Shown: positions 1 through 11,345 of the stretch, piece by piece
Numbering within the stretch: position 1 is the first letter of the stretch
Layout of the letters: the number at the start of each line of letters is the position of its first letter
Assembly (NCBI RefSeq): GCF_014529535.1
Contig: NW_023503496.1
Span: forward strand, 3,066,799 to 3,130,798
Direction of reading: 5' to 3'
DNA length: 64,000 nt
From: Bradysia coprophila
Taxonomy: Eukaryota; Arthropoda; Insecta; Diptera; Sciaridae
The notes under the pieces: model-generated
What the model was told of the DNA's origin: nothing
What the model saw: the letters and a program-made list of their open reading frames with translations, nothing else
Database searches by the model: none
Made by a program: the position numbers and the translations under genes

Positions 1-1990
1 AAATACGCACGCAATAGCTGCTTGTGATATATCAAATGAAAGGTATTGACGAGCAGAACAAAGTTGCTGAACATTGTTTTTGAGTAAGATGCAACGTGGG
101 CTTGTTGGGAGGGCTCAAAGGTCGTTCCTCGGCCCTAAGTGTTTTTTGCACATAAACCGAGTAAATCTCATCCGATTTTGCTAGTTTAAGTTTTTTATGG
201 AAGGTAATTGAATACCGAAAAGAACGTGACGAAAAAAGTTTCAAATTTGGGCCCTTGGACTACTACCGCTAGACCGCTACTCGACCATAAGTGTTTTTTG
301 CACATAAATCGAGTAAATCTCATCCGATTTTGTTAGTTTCTGTTTCATTTGAGAGATAATTGAATACCGAAAAGAACGTGGCGAAAAAAGTTTCAAATTT
401 GGGCCCTTGGACTAAGGCCGCTACTAGGCCCTAAGTGTTTTTTGCACATAAATTGTGTAAATCTCATCCGATTTTGCTAGTTTTTGTTTAATTTGAGAGA
501 TAATTGAATGCCAAATAAAATGATGGCAAAATAAGTTTCAAATTTAGGCCCTTGGACTAAGGCCGCTACTCGGCCCTAAGTGGTTTTTGCACATAAATCG
601 AGTAAATCTCATCCGATTTTGTTAGTTTTTGTTTTGTTTGAGAGATAATTGAATGCCGAATAGAATGATGGCAAAAAAAGTTTCAAATTTAGGCCCTTGG
701 ACTAAGGCCGCTACTCGGCCCTAAGTGGTTTTTGCGCATAAATCGAGTAAATCTCATCCGATTTTGCTAGTTTTTGTTTCATTTGAGAGATAATTGAATG
801 CCAAATAAAATGATGGCAAAATAAGTTTCAAATTTAGGCCCTTGGACTAAGGCCGCTACTCGGCCCTAAGTGTTTTTTGCACATAAATTGTGTAAATCTC
901 ATCCGATTTTGTTAGTTTTTGTTTCATTTGAGAGATAATTGAATGCCAAATAAAATGATGGCAAAAAAAGTTTCAAATTTAGGCCCTTGGACTAAGGCCG
1001 CTACTCGGCCCTAAGTGGTTTTTGCGCATAAATCGAGTAAATCTCATCCGATTTTGTTAGTTTTTGTTTCATTTGAGAGATAATTGAATGCCAAATAAAA
1101 TGATGGCAAAAAAAAGTTTCAAATTTAGGCCCTTGGACTAAGGCCGCTACTCGGCCCTAAGTGGTTTTTGCGCATAAATCGAGTAAATCTCATCCGATTT
1201 TGTTAGTTTTTGTTTTGTTTGAGAGATAATTGAATGCCGAATAGAATGATGGCAAAAAAAGTTTCAAATTTAGGCCCTTGGACTAAGGCCGCTACTCGGC
1301 CCTAAGTGGTTTTTGCACATAAATCGAGTAAATCTCATCCGATTTTGTTAGTTTTTGTTTCATTTGAGAGATAATTGAATGCCAAATAAAATGATGGCAA
1401 AAAAAGTTTCAAATTTAGGCCCTTGGACTAAGGCCGCTACTCGGCCCTAAGTGGTTTTTGCGCATAAATCGAGTAAATCTCATCCGATTTTGCTAGTTTT
1501 TGTTTCATTTGAGAGATAATTGAATGCCAAATAAAATGATGGCAAAAAAAGTTTCAAATTTAGGCCCTTGGACTAAGGCCGCTACTCGGCCCTAAGTGGT
1601 TTTTGCACATAAATCGAGTGAATCTCATCCGATTTTGTTAGTTTTTGTTTCATTTGAGAGATAATTGAATGCCAAATAAAATGATGGCAAAAAAAAGTTT
1701 CAAATTTAGGCCCTTGGACTAAGGCCGCTACTCGGCCCTAAGTGCTTTTTGCACATAAATCGAGTAAATCTCATCCGATTTTGCTAGTTTTTGTTTCGTT
1801 TGAGAGGTAATTGAATACCCAATGGAAAGTTGGCAAAAAATTTTGGGTTTCTAAAATAATGTCGTAAATTGTTGGTTTTATTTGAAAGGTACTTCGTACG
1901 GGCTTTCGTAATTGCGCTATGCGCAATTTTAAAAATGAACAGTTTCAGTAAATTTGACAATGCCTAACTTGACTTGCATTTTGGTAACAT
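1..1990 (+). repeat. Truncated AGCCCCGTACG element with 145-bp tandem array
   Basis: Starts inside the element: its first 100 bases match the interior of the copy at 39526-41098. It then runs into about a dozen head-to-tail units of 145 bp. Boundaries of the recurring phrase GGCCCTTGGACTAAGGCCGC fall at 547, 692, 837 and 982. Units differ by a few substitutions and single-base length changes. After 1816 the sequence matches the 3' part of the 39526-41098 copy (the CGTACGGGCTTTCGTAATTG motif, then the palindrome TTGCGCTATGCGCAA) and stops matching near 1990. The last 100 bases typical of the family are missing. Short ORFs across the array are repeat shadows. Confidence 0.85.
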
Positions 1991-4900
1991 ACGCATTAGA
2001 TGGTCACGCTCAAACATGGATGGTATCGGTTCAGCCATCTAGGAATCGCCTTTGTGCTCTTTGTTAACATGATAACTTGAGCAATGCTGAACCGCTTTAA
2101 AACTAATTGTTTGGTGGAGAATGGGATTACTGAGGTTAACACTCTAATGTGAGCGTACCAGAAAATGAATATATGAAGCAAACGAATGGACAGAATTAAA
2201 TTATGAATGAGAGATTAAGACTTAAGATCGTTCTAGTAGATCTTTCTCTAACTATGTTTTTGTGGCCATTAAAATTACATTTCATTGAAATCATTCAATA
2301 AATCATTACCAATACAAAAACTATTGAGAAGTCATGACAGTCATGGGATCTGACCCGAACAACAGGTGGGATGTAATCTTATTTAAGGCCAGGTTAAGGC
2401 GCCTTCCATCGCATGTAAACATTTGCGATAGTAAACTGTCTTAACATGGCCTTAAACCGAAAAGTCGGATGTTACATTAAGCGGAATATCTCATCCAACC
2501 ATCGTATGTGGAATATGGATTCTCAAAGTCGCAACAAAATCATAATGGAGCGACATATGTTATTGTAACGAGTGTTTGATCATCCGATACGACATCTACA
2601 ACATAGAATTTGGTCTTTAAGGGTGTGTAGGACGAATTGGAAATGTTTGCTGGCGATGCAACCGGTCAATGAATTCAATTTCAATTTATTACATGCAAAC
2701 AACAAGGATCGAGAAGTGGATCAACGGTTGTAAATTACGAGTTGCTGTCTGAGAAATGAAAAGCGAATTTTGAGCGAGGGAGTGTATGATCAGGCGTAAT
2801 CGGTAAAGTCGAGAGGGAAACAACAATGGAAAATTTTGTCCCACCGTTCGACCATTCGCACATTATTTTCCCTTAAGAAGCCGGCATGCTGCCGCAAACT
2901 GCTTTTCTGGCAGTTTTTCTTCATATTCTCGAGAACGTATCCAAACTTTACTTTTATGAACCCCTTAAATTATGTAAAATAATTACAAATAGAAATATCT
3001 TGTTATTCTTATTCGTGGTACTGCCCTCTACAAAAACATGACATCTATGACCGAAAATTAGTAAAAAACCTAAGAGGAAAAGACATTAACCCTGAAGAAA
3101 TGATTTCTAAAAATAATTCCAATTTTTCGGTTATCCACTCATGTCTAGTCTATGATCAAATTGCTGTCATTAATTTACATTAAACTCCGTGAGAATCGAT
3201 GCTCTCCAAATATGTGGCTACATTACTCGTTAAGAGACAACATATTGTCAAACAAGTAAAGAAGAAATTAACTTAGTGCATATAATGCAGAAACTTAGTT
3301 ATCAAATTAGTTTGTTGACAATGCATTGCCGTGCATTTGTCTCCCATTCGATAATTTATTTTTCACTTACCCATCATTGATCTCTAGTTTATCCTTTATC
3401 CTCCACTCTTATATCTACCGTCACTTTCGTTTACAATATTTTTTGTTAACAAAAACACATTAGCCAATGCTATGTACACACAATGAACCTTTCATATCCA
3501 ATTTAAATGTAGATATTTGCCCGTCAGTTGTGTGTTGCCGTGTTATTTACATTATCATTACACCGTACGGGTGATTTAAGTTCTTGAACGTTGTAGTTTT
3601 TCTACAAAATTTACGAAATAAATCACAACTATCCCTGATGTACATAGACCCCATTTATCGACCATTCACGACATTCTTTCATTTTCGAATTAAATTTCTT
3701 CGTAAGTCAGTGTTGTCCGGAACGATGACATTTCCATACAAAATTTTGTGAATAACATAACCTCTTTATTCGAAATCTCATTTGACATTGTATGTATGGT
3801 ATGTATGGCATGTGTGGTTATAAGAAATAAGAAATTATCACATTTTTGTTTTAAGTAGGATCTGATATTTCCAGAACAACAGTTTCTGACAGATGTTATA
3901 TTGTATCAGTCATTTGACTTGCTTGCAGCAATGATTCGAAATTCAATGTCTGTCAACACTGAATTCGATTGTTATTTTTTTGTTTACATTAACTTGACGT
4001 TTCGTTTCGAAGAATATAATCAAATAAACTCTAAAATATTGTTGTTACGCCAATTCAGAGTCATACAAAAAAATACTTCAAAACTATTTCATGGAAGAAC
4101 GTTTTTTGGAGGAGTTGGAATGGAGGCTGTATTAGCGTTCCCTCGAAAAGTCTCCCGGAAAATTTATCAACTCTGAAGCCAATTTATTTTTCATAAAGGT
4201 TGCGCTATTCGCTATATTCAAGTACTTCTGATACTAGCTGGCCAGCCGATTCATGTTCAGGAGCCAGAGATATGGCCTGGGAAAGTCATGTGTGTCCTCA
4301 TAAGGATTTTTAAGCTTTTTCTAGATCAATATAAGATACGAAGCAATAATTCGGGATACTAGTTCCAGTGTTTCTTGCACATACATTTCGTCTCTACTTC
4401 CCCTCTCCTTGATTTCTGTTCAAGGATTTTCCAGGATGAAATTATTTTCACAGCGACAGTTTATGAAGTCATCCAAAATAATGTCGAATCTCGCTGTTCC
4501 CACTACTTCTTTGTTCTAGTCATTGGTAATTTCTTACATTTTTGGCCATTTTTTCGGTAACATTTGGACTTTTAACAAGTTTGATGTCACCAGAGGTCTC
4601 TTGCCTATAGTCACACGAAAAGGCAGCTCTCTAACAACCGCATACACCTCGCTTACAAATTTAGGAAGCTTACACAGTGTCTGTCTGCAAATTTCTGTAT
4701 TCGTACGCTAGAGTGTGGATGTTGCTGGTGGGACGTACTTGTCGTGGCCGGAAAATAAATGTTTTTACAAAGGGAAAGCCGTTTCAACTCACGTTTGTGT
4801 TCGACTACAATTCGGACGATTCACAATTCGGTACAATTTAACCTGATGTTACTGTGATTTTAAGTACGAACTGAAACGATTGAAACGCGTATTGAGCATT

Positions 4901-5150
4901 CCTTCACAGGACCGTCAATGATTGACGCTGTCGGCAAGTCGATCTTCTGTCACTTCACACAAACAATATTTTAATGGACATTGTGATCAAAACGTTCCCA
5001 ACAAATTGTTTGATTTTTAAATTTCGTATCTCAAAAGACCGCCTCGACGCCGACGGCAGTGCCATCGTTGATTTTTGCGAGAGTTCCCCTACAAAATTTT
5101 TCCCCGTCATAACAGCTTGTTATTATTGTGTATACCCGCAGCATAAAGAC
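1991..5150. other. Intergenic stretch, no gene recognised
   Basis: AT-rich, with no ORF above about 90 codons and no family I recognise. One clear hairpin at about 2384-2456 pairs TAAGGCCAGGTTAAGG with a near-complement ending in TCTTAACATGGCCTTA. The remainder has no structure I can name; a distant regulatory role cannot be judged by eye. Confidence 0.4.
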
Positions 5151-5151
5151 G

Positions 5152-5157
5152 TATAAA
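5152..5157 (+). promoter_or_regulatory. Possible TATA box of the Ly6-type gene
   Basis: TATAAA lies about 200 bases upstream of the signal-peptide ATG at 5357. If transcription starts about 30 bases downstream, the 5' leader would contain three very short upstream reading frames before the chosen ATG. The start site is not supported by other evidence. Confidence 0.25.
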
Positions 5158-5356
5158 TGTGAACTACCTCCGAAAAACTGTCTTATCCGTCCTTATCATA
5201 TATACATATCCTTAACACGCGCATGAGCAGCGTGAAAAGACTCTAATGGCAGATACAAAAATATTATAAGTGAGGCAAAGGAAAACGAAGACGAGTTTCT
5301 TTACCTTCAAAACCACGGACACAATGAAAATCGTGCAGGGGAATTAAAAACTAGTT

Positions 5357-5924
5357 ATGCTAATTCAGAAAATGTTATTGGTTGTTTCTATGTTGACGCT
5401 AATAAATTCAGGTAAATAAATCATAGAAACCCTTTTAATTGTTTCTCCATTGACCATTTTGTACGTCTTCCACTGACGCAGTTTATCCACAATCCCTAAC
5501 AAACACCGTACACAAGACCCAAGCAGCTGCAGAAAAACACAACGATATGTGGTGCTATTCGTGTCATTCAATGGAGGACGGCGATATTTGCATAGACAAT
5601 ATAACAGCCAACTATTCCAGTTTCATGAAGAAGTGCAAAGACGAAGAATTCATTTGCATGGTAAAGAAATTTTCGTACACAACCAGCACAGAGAATTCAA
5701 CGTCCAGTCCGAAAATGTGGTCGCTGGAACGGAAATGTTCGGCCCACTGTGAAAATGGATGCATCGTCATCGGTGAACGGACGAAACTGTATGCGTGCAC
5801 CTCGTGTTGCAACACATCGTATTGCAATTCGGGTAAGGGTAAAGGTGTTAAAACGATCGCCAAACTGTTACCCTACATATCCGTGTTTTGTGTTCAATTT
5901 CTGATGTTTATTTTGATACTGTAA
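5357..5924 (+). CDS. Ly6/uPAR-type three-finger GPI-anchored protein (2 exons)
   Basis: Coding exons 5357-5411 and 5527-5924 join in phase to about 150 aa; the 115-base intron is GT-AG. Exon 1 encodes only a signal peptide (M, L, I, Q, K, then a hydrophobic run ending near Asn-Ser). The mature part has 12 cysteines, opening with WCYSC and closing with a CC-xxxx-CN type motif (SCCNTSYCN), the hallmark of the Ly6/three-finger fold. Several N-glycosylation sequons are visible (NIT, NYS, NST, NTS). After the last cysteine comes a short Ser/Gly-rich spacer and a hydrophobic C-terminal tail, as expected for a GPI-anchor signal. Insect members act at the cell surface, for example on ion channels or septate junctions; the specific role here is unknown. 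Only the signal-peptide exon provides a convincing start; the longer single-exon frame lacks a signal sequence. Confidence 0.8.
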
Positions 5925-6099
5925 AGTTGTATTCATGCGTGCGGTACGTAATACACAAAAAGGACATCAGACAACTGAGGAGACGGCCCTTATCGATAAA
6001 CGGGAATCACTAAACTTGCTTTATAAAATAACGCAAAAATTAAATTTTCTTTAAGTAAAACTTGGTGGTTATAGTATTTCCAAACGCAATTCTTTTTAG

Positions 6100-7215
6100 A
6101 GTATGTAAGAGGCATATCGCCAAAACTTCAGGTGATTGGGGAGCAAGCGGTCTCCGATTTTAAAGAGTGATGGCCCGTTGGATTCGAGTTTCAATTCTAG
6201 GAATCTTTCATTTTTTCGAATAATTTTTTTATTTCTGTGAAAAGCGTTCAAAAGTGAGGGCATGTCAGAGGGTCTCGAAAAGAGTTTTTATCGGTAATAA
6301 CTCAAGAAAAAATTATTTTAAATTATTGTAATGTTGTACTAACGTCGGCCTTGGAAAGACCTACAGGTCTTACGCATTGGCTGGTGCGAGTTCACCCACG
6401 AGAGCTATGACCAAAAATACAGTAAATGTTTGGAGTGGCCGCCTTCCCTGCAGCATTGATGTTCCGCGGAACTGAGTATGAGGTTTTGTAGCTGGCCTCA
6501 TCCACTACCGTTCCACATATAAATGAACCCATTGTGTTGCAAGCCTTGGAAAAAAAGTTGGTGCCGAATTGAAGATTTTGTCCTTCTTTCTGGGGGCCCA
6601 ACTTCTGGAACAGTTCTACGGCAGTCATTTTTTATCATCCATTATAGTTTTACTGCATCATTAGAAATACGCTTCGCTATTTCGCGAATACATATCGTTC
6701 GAACAGATCAAGTGTTAGTAATATCAAGAGAAAAATTATTAAATCTTTATCGTGTGTATAGCGCTCGATCTCAGGGCTCCGCAACAGTAATTAGTTTTTT
6801 AATCGGACCAACATTTCCTACGTGATAGGAGTTTATAAACCCGTTTGCTCTCACTTGATCATATGGTTTTTCCAAACATTTAATGTATTTTGGTCATAGT
6901 TCTCGTGGATGTACACGCACCAGTCAGTGCCTTTAGGTTTTTCCAAGGCACCAAGGTTAGTACGACATTACAATAATTTAAAATAATTATTTCTTGAGTT
7001 ATTACCGAAAAAATGTTTTCGGGACCCTCTGACATGCCCTCACTTTTGAGAGCTTTTCACAGAAAAAAAATGTTTGTTCGAAAAAATGAAAGATACGTGT
7101 TTGCTAGAATTGAAAGATGAATCTAACGAGCTATCATTCATTAAAATCGAACAAGCTTGTACCCAAAATTAATAAAATCACCTGAAGTTCTGGCGATACG
7201 TCTCGTAACAATTAC
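6100..7215. repeat. Large foldback element
   Basis: Arms at about 6108-6420 and 6885-7210 are inverted near-copies: the left arm reads ATCGCCAAAACTTCAGGTGA and the right arm ends with the complement TCACCTGAAGTTCTGGCGAT. The central 460 bases carry a minus-strand ORF at 6392-6628 (78 aa, with segments such as CNTMGSFICGTVVDEASYKT) that I do not recognise. It may be a captured host fragment or chance. No transposase is present, so this would be a non-autonomous DNA element. Confidence 0.7.
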
Positions 7216-7805
7216 ATAAGCTGTAATTAATTAAAAAAAATAAGATGTAACATAAATATTAAGAATTATCAATTATTATCAGTCGTATGGTTACACTACA
7301 TTTCATTAAACGAAAAATCAAAATAAATCGACTCTTTTTTCTTTACATTTCCAAGTCTAATTTCTTGAGCCAATCATAATTTCTGACACGTTATTCAAAT
7401 CGCTCAAACTTACCGAAAATAAATTAAGATAACATTCACTCAGCACGTGTTGCATCGTTTTGTATTGTCGCAATCACAAAACAGTCAGAAAAAACGGCAA
7501 GCTTAGAGAAAAAGCCGAATTCACCGTTATTTTCTAGAATTCGCCGTTTCTTCTAATCACCACTCACGCCTTTTCTAACCTTACCCTCCCTTTCGATCAA
7601 TGATTTGTTCGTGAAAACGAGGCTGTCAATCTACCGAAAGACGCGAATATCCGGCAACGGACAATAATAGTTACCAATGTAAGGAAATAGTACGCCAATA
7701 CTTGTTTTTTTGTTTTCACAGATTATACTGTGGTGACAATAAGTTTGTGTTGCTTTTAGTTTCGAAACGACAGCAGATGTCGTCATTTGCCTTAGAAGAC
7801 TCTTA

Positions 7806-8006
7806 ATGGAAAGTATACAAGTGACAGGTCGGTGCAACCTTCAAACGAATGAAAAGTTGGGATCATTAATGAAGAGAGCATCAGGGGAGCCACGTTCCAA
7901 AGATTATCTGTTGCAGAAAATTTCTATTGCTACACAGAGAGGCAATGCAGCATGTATTCTTGGAACTTTAGGAGGTAATAAAGCAGATGATCTTTATTTA
8001 TTGTAA
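7806..8006 (+). CDS. Small intronless protein, family A (66 aa)
   Basis: The ORF starts at an ATG followed by [16 protein letters not shown] and ends with a block reading [18 protein letters not shown] and a terminal DDLYLL. The same C-terminal block occurs in the ORF at 45277-45525 (RISLAIQRFNASCVMGTI, ending EIFYLL). That conservation between two loci, with different DNA around them, is the main reason to call it a real gene. AATAAA signals follow at 8077 and 8094. It is convergent with large-gene copy 1, whose stop is 165 bases away. A decayed relative lies in the same position beside copy 2 (24900-25060), so the gene was part of the duplicated unit. Function unknown; no signal peptide or membrane segment. 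Confidence 0.55.
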   Translation: MESIQVTGRCNLQTNEKLGSLMKRASGEPRSKDYLLQKISIATQRGNAACILGTLGGNKADDLYLL

Positions 8007-8076
8007 TACTTGTTGATTGAAAAGATCGTTTTTTTACTGACTGCGCCGTATGCGAGCAGTATTTTTTTTCGTTTTG

Positions 8077-8124
8077 AATAAATATTGTCTTTCAATAAAA
8101 ACATTCTAAAATTCACTCTTTATT
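8077..8124. terminator. Convergent polyadenylation signals
   Basis: AATAAA occurs on the plus strand at 8077-8082 and 8094-8099, after the small gene. On the minus strand it occurs at 8119-8124, about 50 bases past the stop of large-gene copy 1. The minus-strand signal is conserved at 25072-25077 after copy 2. Confidence 0.55.
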
Positions 8125-10199
8125 TCAAAATTACAGAGTCCGTACAAAAATTAAGCAATTTTTTGATTATTTAGTTTAGAATTGTGTAATATTGGCCAGG
8201 ATCCAAATTCAACTTCATCAATTCACTCTCATAATCGCAAATATATTTGCCTTGACCAGCTAATTCTAATGAAATGTCACTCACAAACTCAGCAATTTTA
8301 GTCCAACCTACATCTCGATCTGTACTCAATCTAACCGTCCAAAGTGCATATGGGCTTAGTAATAGATCGCCGGTCATAATTTTGCCTCTGCTAACAGACT
8401 TAATGTCTGGATCACCTTCAAAAGAACATTTTAAGCTGTAGCTGAGCGTAACTTTGTCGCCTGGTATAACATAGTAATTCCCTTCAAAACCATAGTAACT
8501 GTTTCCAGAATGTTCCAGATGAACCATAAAATATTCGAGAGCATCTTTGAATTTCGCCAATCTCTCCTCATTTGCATTGGCCAAGTTGAATTTTATGTAA
8601 ATTACACTGAATTTAATAGCTTCGCGAACACGTACGTACGTTGAGCTGTTACGAACGTCTGCTAACAAAGTTACAGATTCTTTACCGAACAATTTCTGTA
8701 TTGTTGTGCGATGACTGCTATTGGTCCACTCGTAAAATGGTCCGCCTATCTTTTCGTTGCTATAAAACTTGCCTTCGAAGAAAAATTTGTCGTGACTAGT
8801 TACAGTTGACCAGTACGTTTTGATGGTGGAAATTGCTGCTTTCAACTGAGTATTTGCAGTTACAACAAGTTCTTGTAACGATTGATCGTCAATAGTTGGC
8901 TTCAGACTATTGGGAAGGTAAAATTTAGCGAAATGACATTCAGCAAATGGGAAAATCCACTGTTTAAACACATGCATTGCGTTGTCAAACTCAAGAAGAA
9001 CCAAATTTGATAAAATTGTCACGTTCAGTTGCAAGACAAGCTCTTCATATTTAGTGCCTTTGAGAAGGTACAAGTAGTCTCCTGCATTTCCAATGTTGTA
9101 GATGTAGTCTCCCAGAGCTTGTTGACTGCGTAGATTCTCAAGGCGATCAAATATATGAATTTGAAGTGATAAGGCTTCGCTTAGCTGTTCGAAACAGGCA
9201 TTGAGGTCCTCTACAGCGTCAAAACCTTCCATGCTTTGGTTCAGTAATTTTTGAACGTCTCCTAGTGCTGTCTGTACTTTCCATTTTGTAACGTCCAGTG
9301 CAATCTAAAACATAAAACAGATACAGTGGCTAATTCTTAAAAACCAGGGAGTTGCGGTAATTGTTAATAATTTAACTGATAAAAAATGATTTTTTACTTA
9401 CTTGAGACTGTGTGGGCAAGCTTTTTTGTACTGCTTCCACATTCTTTTGGATTTCTCGAATAACCGGAAATAGTATGCTATAGACAGCTTTCTGGTAAAA
9501 CATGAGCGCCACAATTTCTTCATCCAAATCTTTTATTGCCGCAGTCATGGCATCAACTTTTTTCTTGTCACCTTTAACTTGGTTGTACAAACTAATACTT
9601 GACTGAACAAGAGTGATTCCGGTTTTTATTTTCTTCACAACCGACAACGCTTTTTCCTTCTTCTTGTCTCCAGCAGAAATTTCTTTTTCTAGCGCTTTTT
9701 CCTTCTTTTTAATTTCGTCTTGAAGCTCCTCTGCAAGTTTCGTTATTGTTTGAGTGGATTTATGAAGACCTTCAACATCATCTGCTGGAATCTCATTATT
9801 TTGTTCTTCTTCAAGTTTTGGAAGCAGTTCTCGAGTTTTGATGTCGATTTCTTTGAGATCAGCTTTTTCATTCGGATTATCGTTGATACCATTTTGACAA
9901 ACTTCTAATTGAGCGGCAAGTTCTTCAATTTTAGCCATTCGAATTTGGAGCAGCACATTTGTCAGTCCTTGAAGTCCATCAAGGACGCCCGGTGGTAATA
10001 GTACCTTATCACCATAATCGACATCTGGATCCACAACGAGTGCACCTCCTATTGCAACACCACCAGAAATTACAGCTCCAACTCCTTGTCCTACTGGTCC
10101 AAGAAATCCACATGCCTGGAAATAACCAAAGTTAATAAAAACGAATCAAAAACAAATTTCGACATTTTAATTAAAGAATTTTGCATTCTTGCAATTAGG

Positions 10200-11345
10200 T
10201 TAAGAGCTATGCTCAGCAATAGACCCTCTGCTTTGTAGCCTACATTTAGCCGGAAAATATTCGTTTTTTATGAGTTCTCTGAACCAAAATCTTTTTTTTT
10301 TAAGTATAAATCCATTAAAGCAAAAATGTGTTACTTTTAATGGAAAAATTCGTTTGTGAGTCATACCCGTCATACATTATCGCCTTAGAGAAATCTTTGA
10401 AGATTACATAAATTTACACAATCTGCACAAGTGGGATAAGTTATCACACACAAGCCAATTTTTTCTATAAAAGTAACACATTTTTGCGTGCTCTAATTGT
10501 TTTACTTTTTCAAAAAAGAGGCATTGATGCTTTGCTGAAAAGCATACTTTTTGGCGTTTTTTAAAACTGGATCTTAGTTTCCTTTTGACGATATCTTTCC
10601 ACCAGAATCCTTTTTTTAATATAGGACCGCAATAACGACCACGAATGTGTTAGCTTTCAACAGATAATAGATTTGGTTGTAGCGGTTTGACCAACTCTGA
10701 GAGAACTGAGTACTTTATGAAACTTTCGTGACTACGAAAATTAATTTTTATTCCCTTGGCTAAAAGTCATGGGTCTTACGGATGATAAACACTTTAAAAT
10801 GTATGTGACACTTTATTCATTCCTTGATAACACGATAACTTGAGTAATATTCCACGGAATAAAAAAAAATATGTTTTGTGGTTTTTTGTGAATTTTGCAT
10901 TTTTATATGGAGAAATCAAGAACTCAAGTAAAACACAGAAACAGAAAATGTGTCGGTTTTCAAACCTCCGCGCGTGTAAGTTTGTTAATGGAAAATATTT
11001 TTTTGAGTGATCTCATGGTAGTTGTTTGTTCAATTTATAAGAAAACAAGTCAGGGTGCATATTCTCGTAACTTTAAGAATTTGTAACTTGACAGTTCGTG
11101 TAGGATTTTATACACGCAATTGTCAAGTTACAAATACTTGGAGTTACGAATCGAGGCCCAGTTAATTGATTGAGAAAATCAGTCAGTCAGTGGACCTGAC
11201 CCACCCAAAAGGTGGGGTCTAGTTTTTAGGTAACACATTCGTGGTCGTACATTTTTCAAAAAGTATTCAGATGAAAAGATTTCATTGGAACATTGGAACT
11301 ATTGTAACGCCATTTACGAAAAAATTTGAACTAAAAGAGTGCTAC
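10200..11345. repeat. Insertion in the exon 5/6 intron of copy 1
   Basis: This intron is 1288 bases in copy 1 but only 171 in copy 2, so about 1.1 kb was gained or lost after duplication. The extra DNA is foldback material. CGACCACGAATGTGTTAGC near 10636 pairs with its complement near 11228 (TAACACATTCGTGGTCG). Inner hairpins pair AAAAATGTGTTACTTTTA with TAAAAGTAACACATTTTT (about 10323-10490) and GTAACTTGACAGTTCG with CAATTGTCAAGTTAC (about 11065-11140). The last hairpin has a sibling at 56150-56225. Confidence 0.65.
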
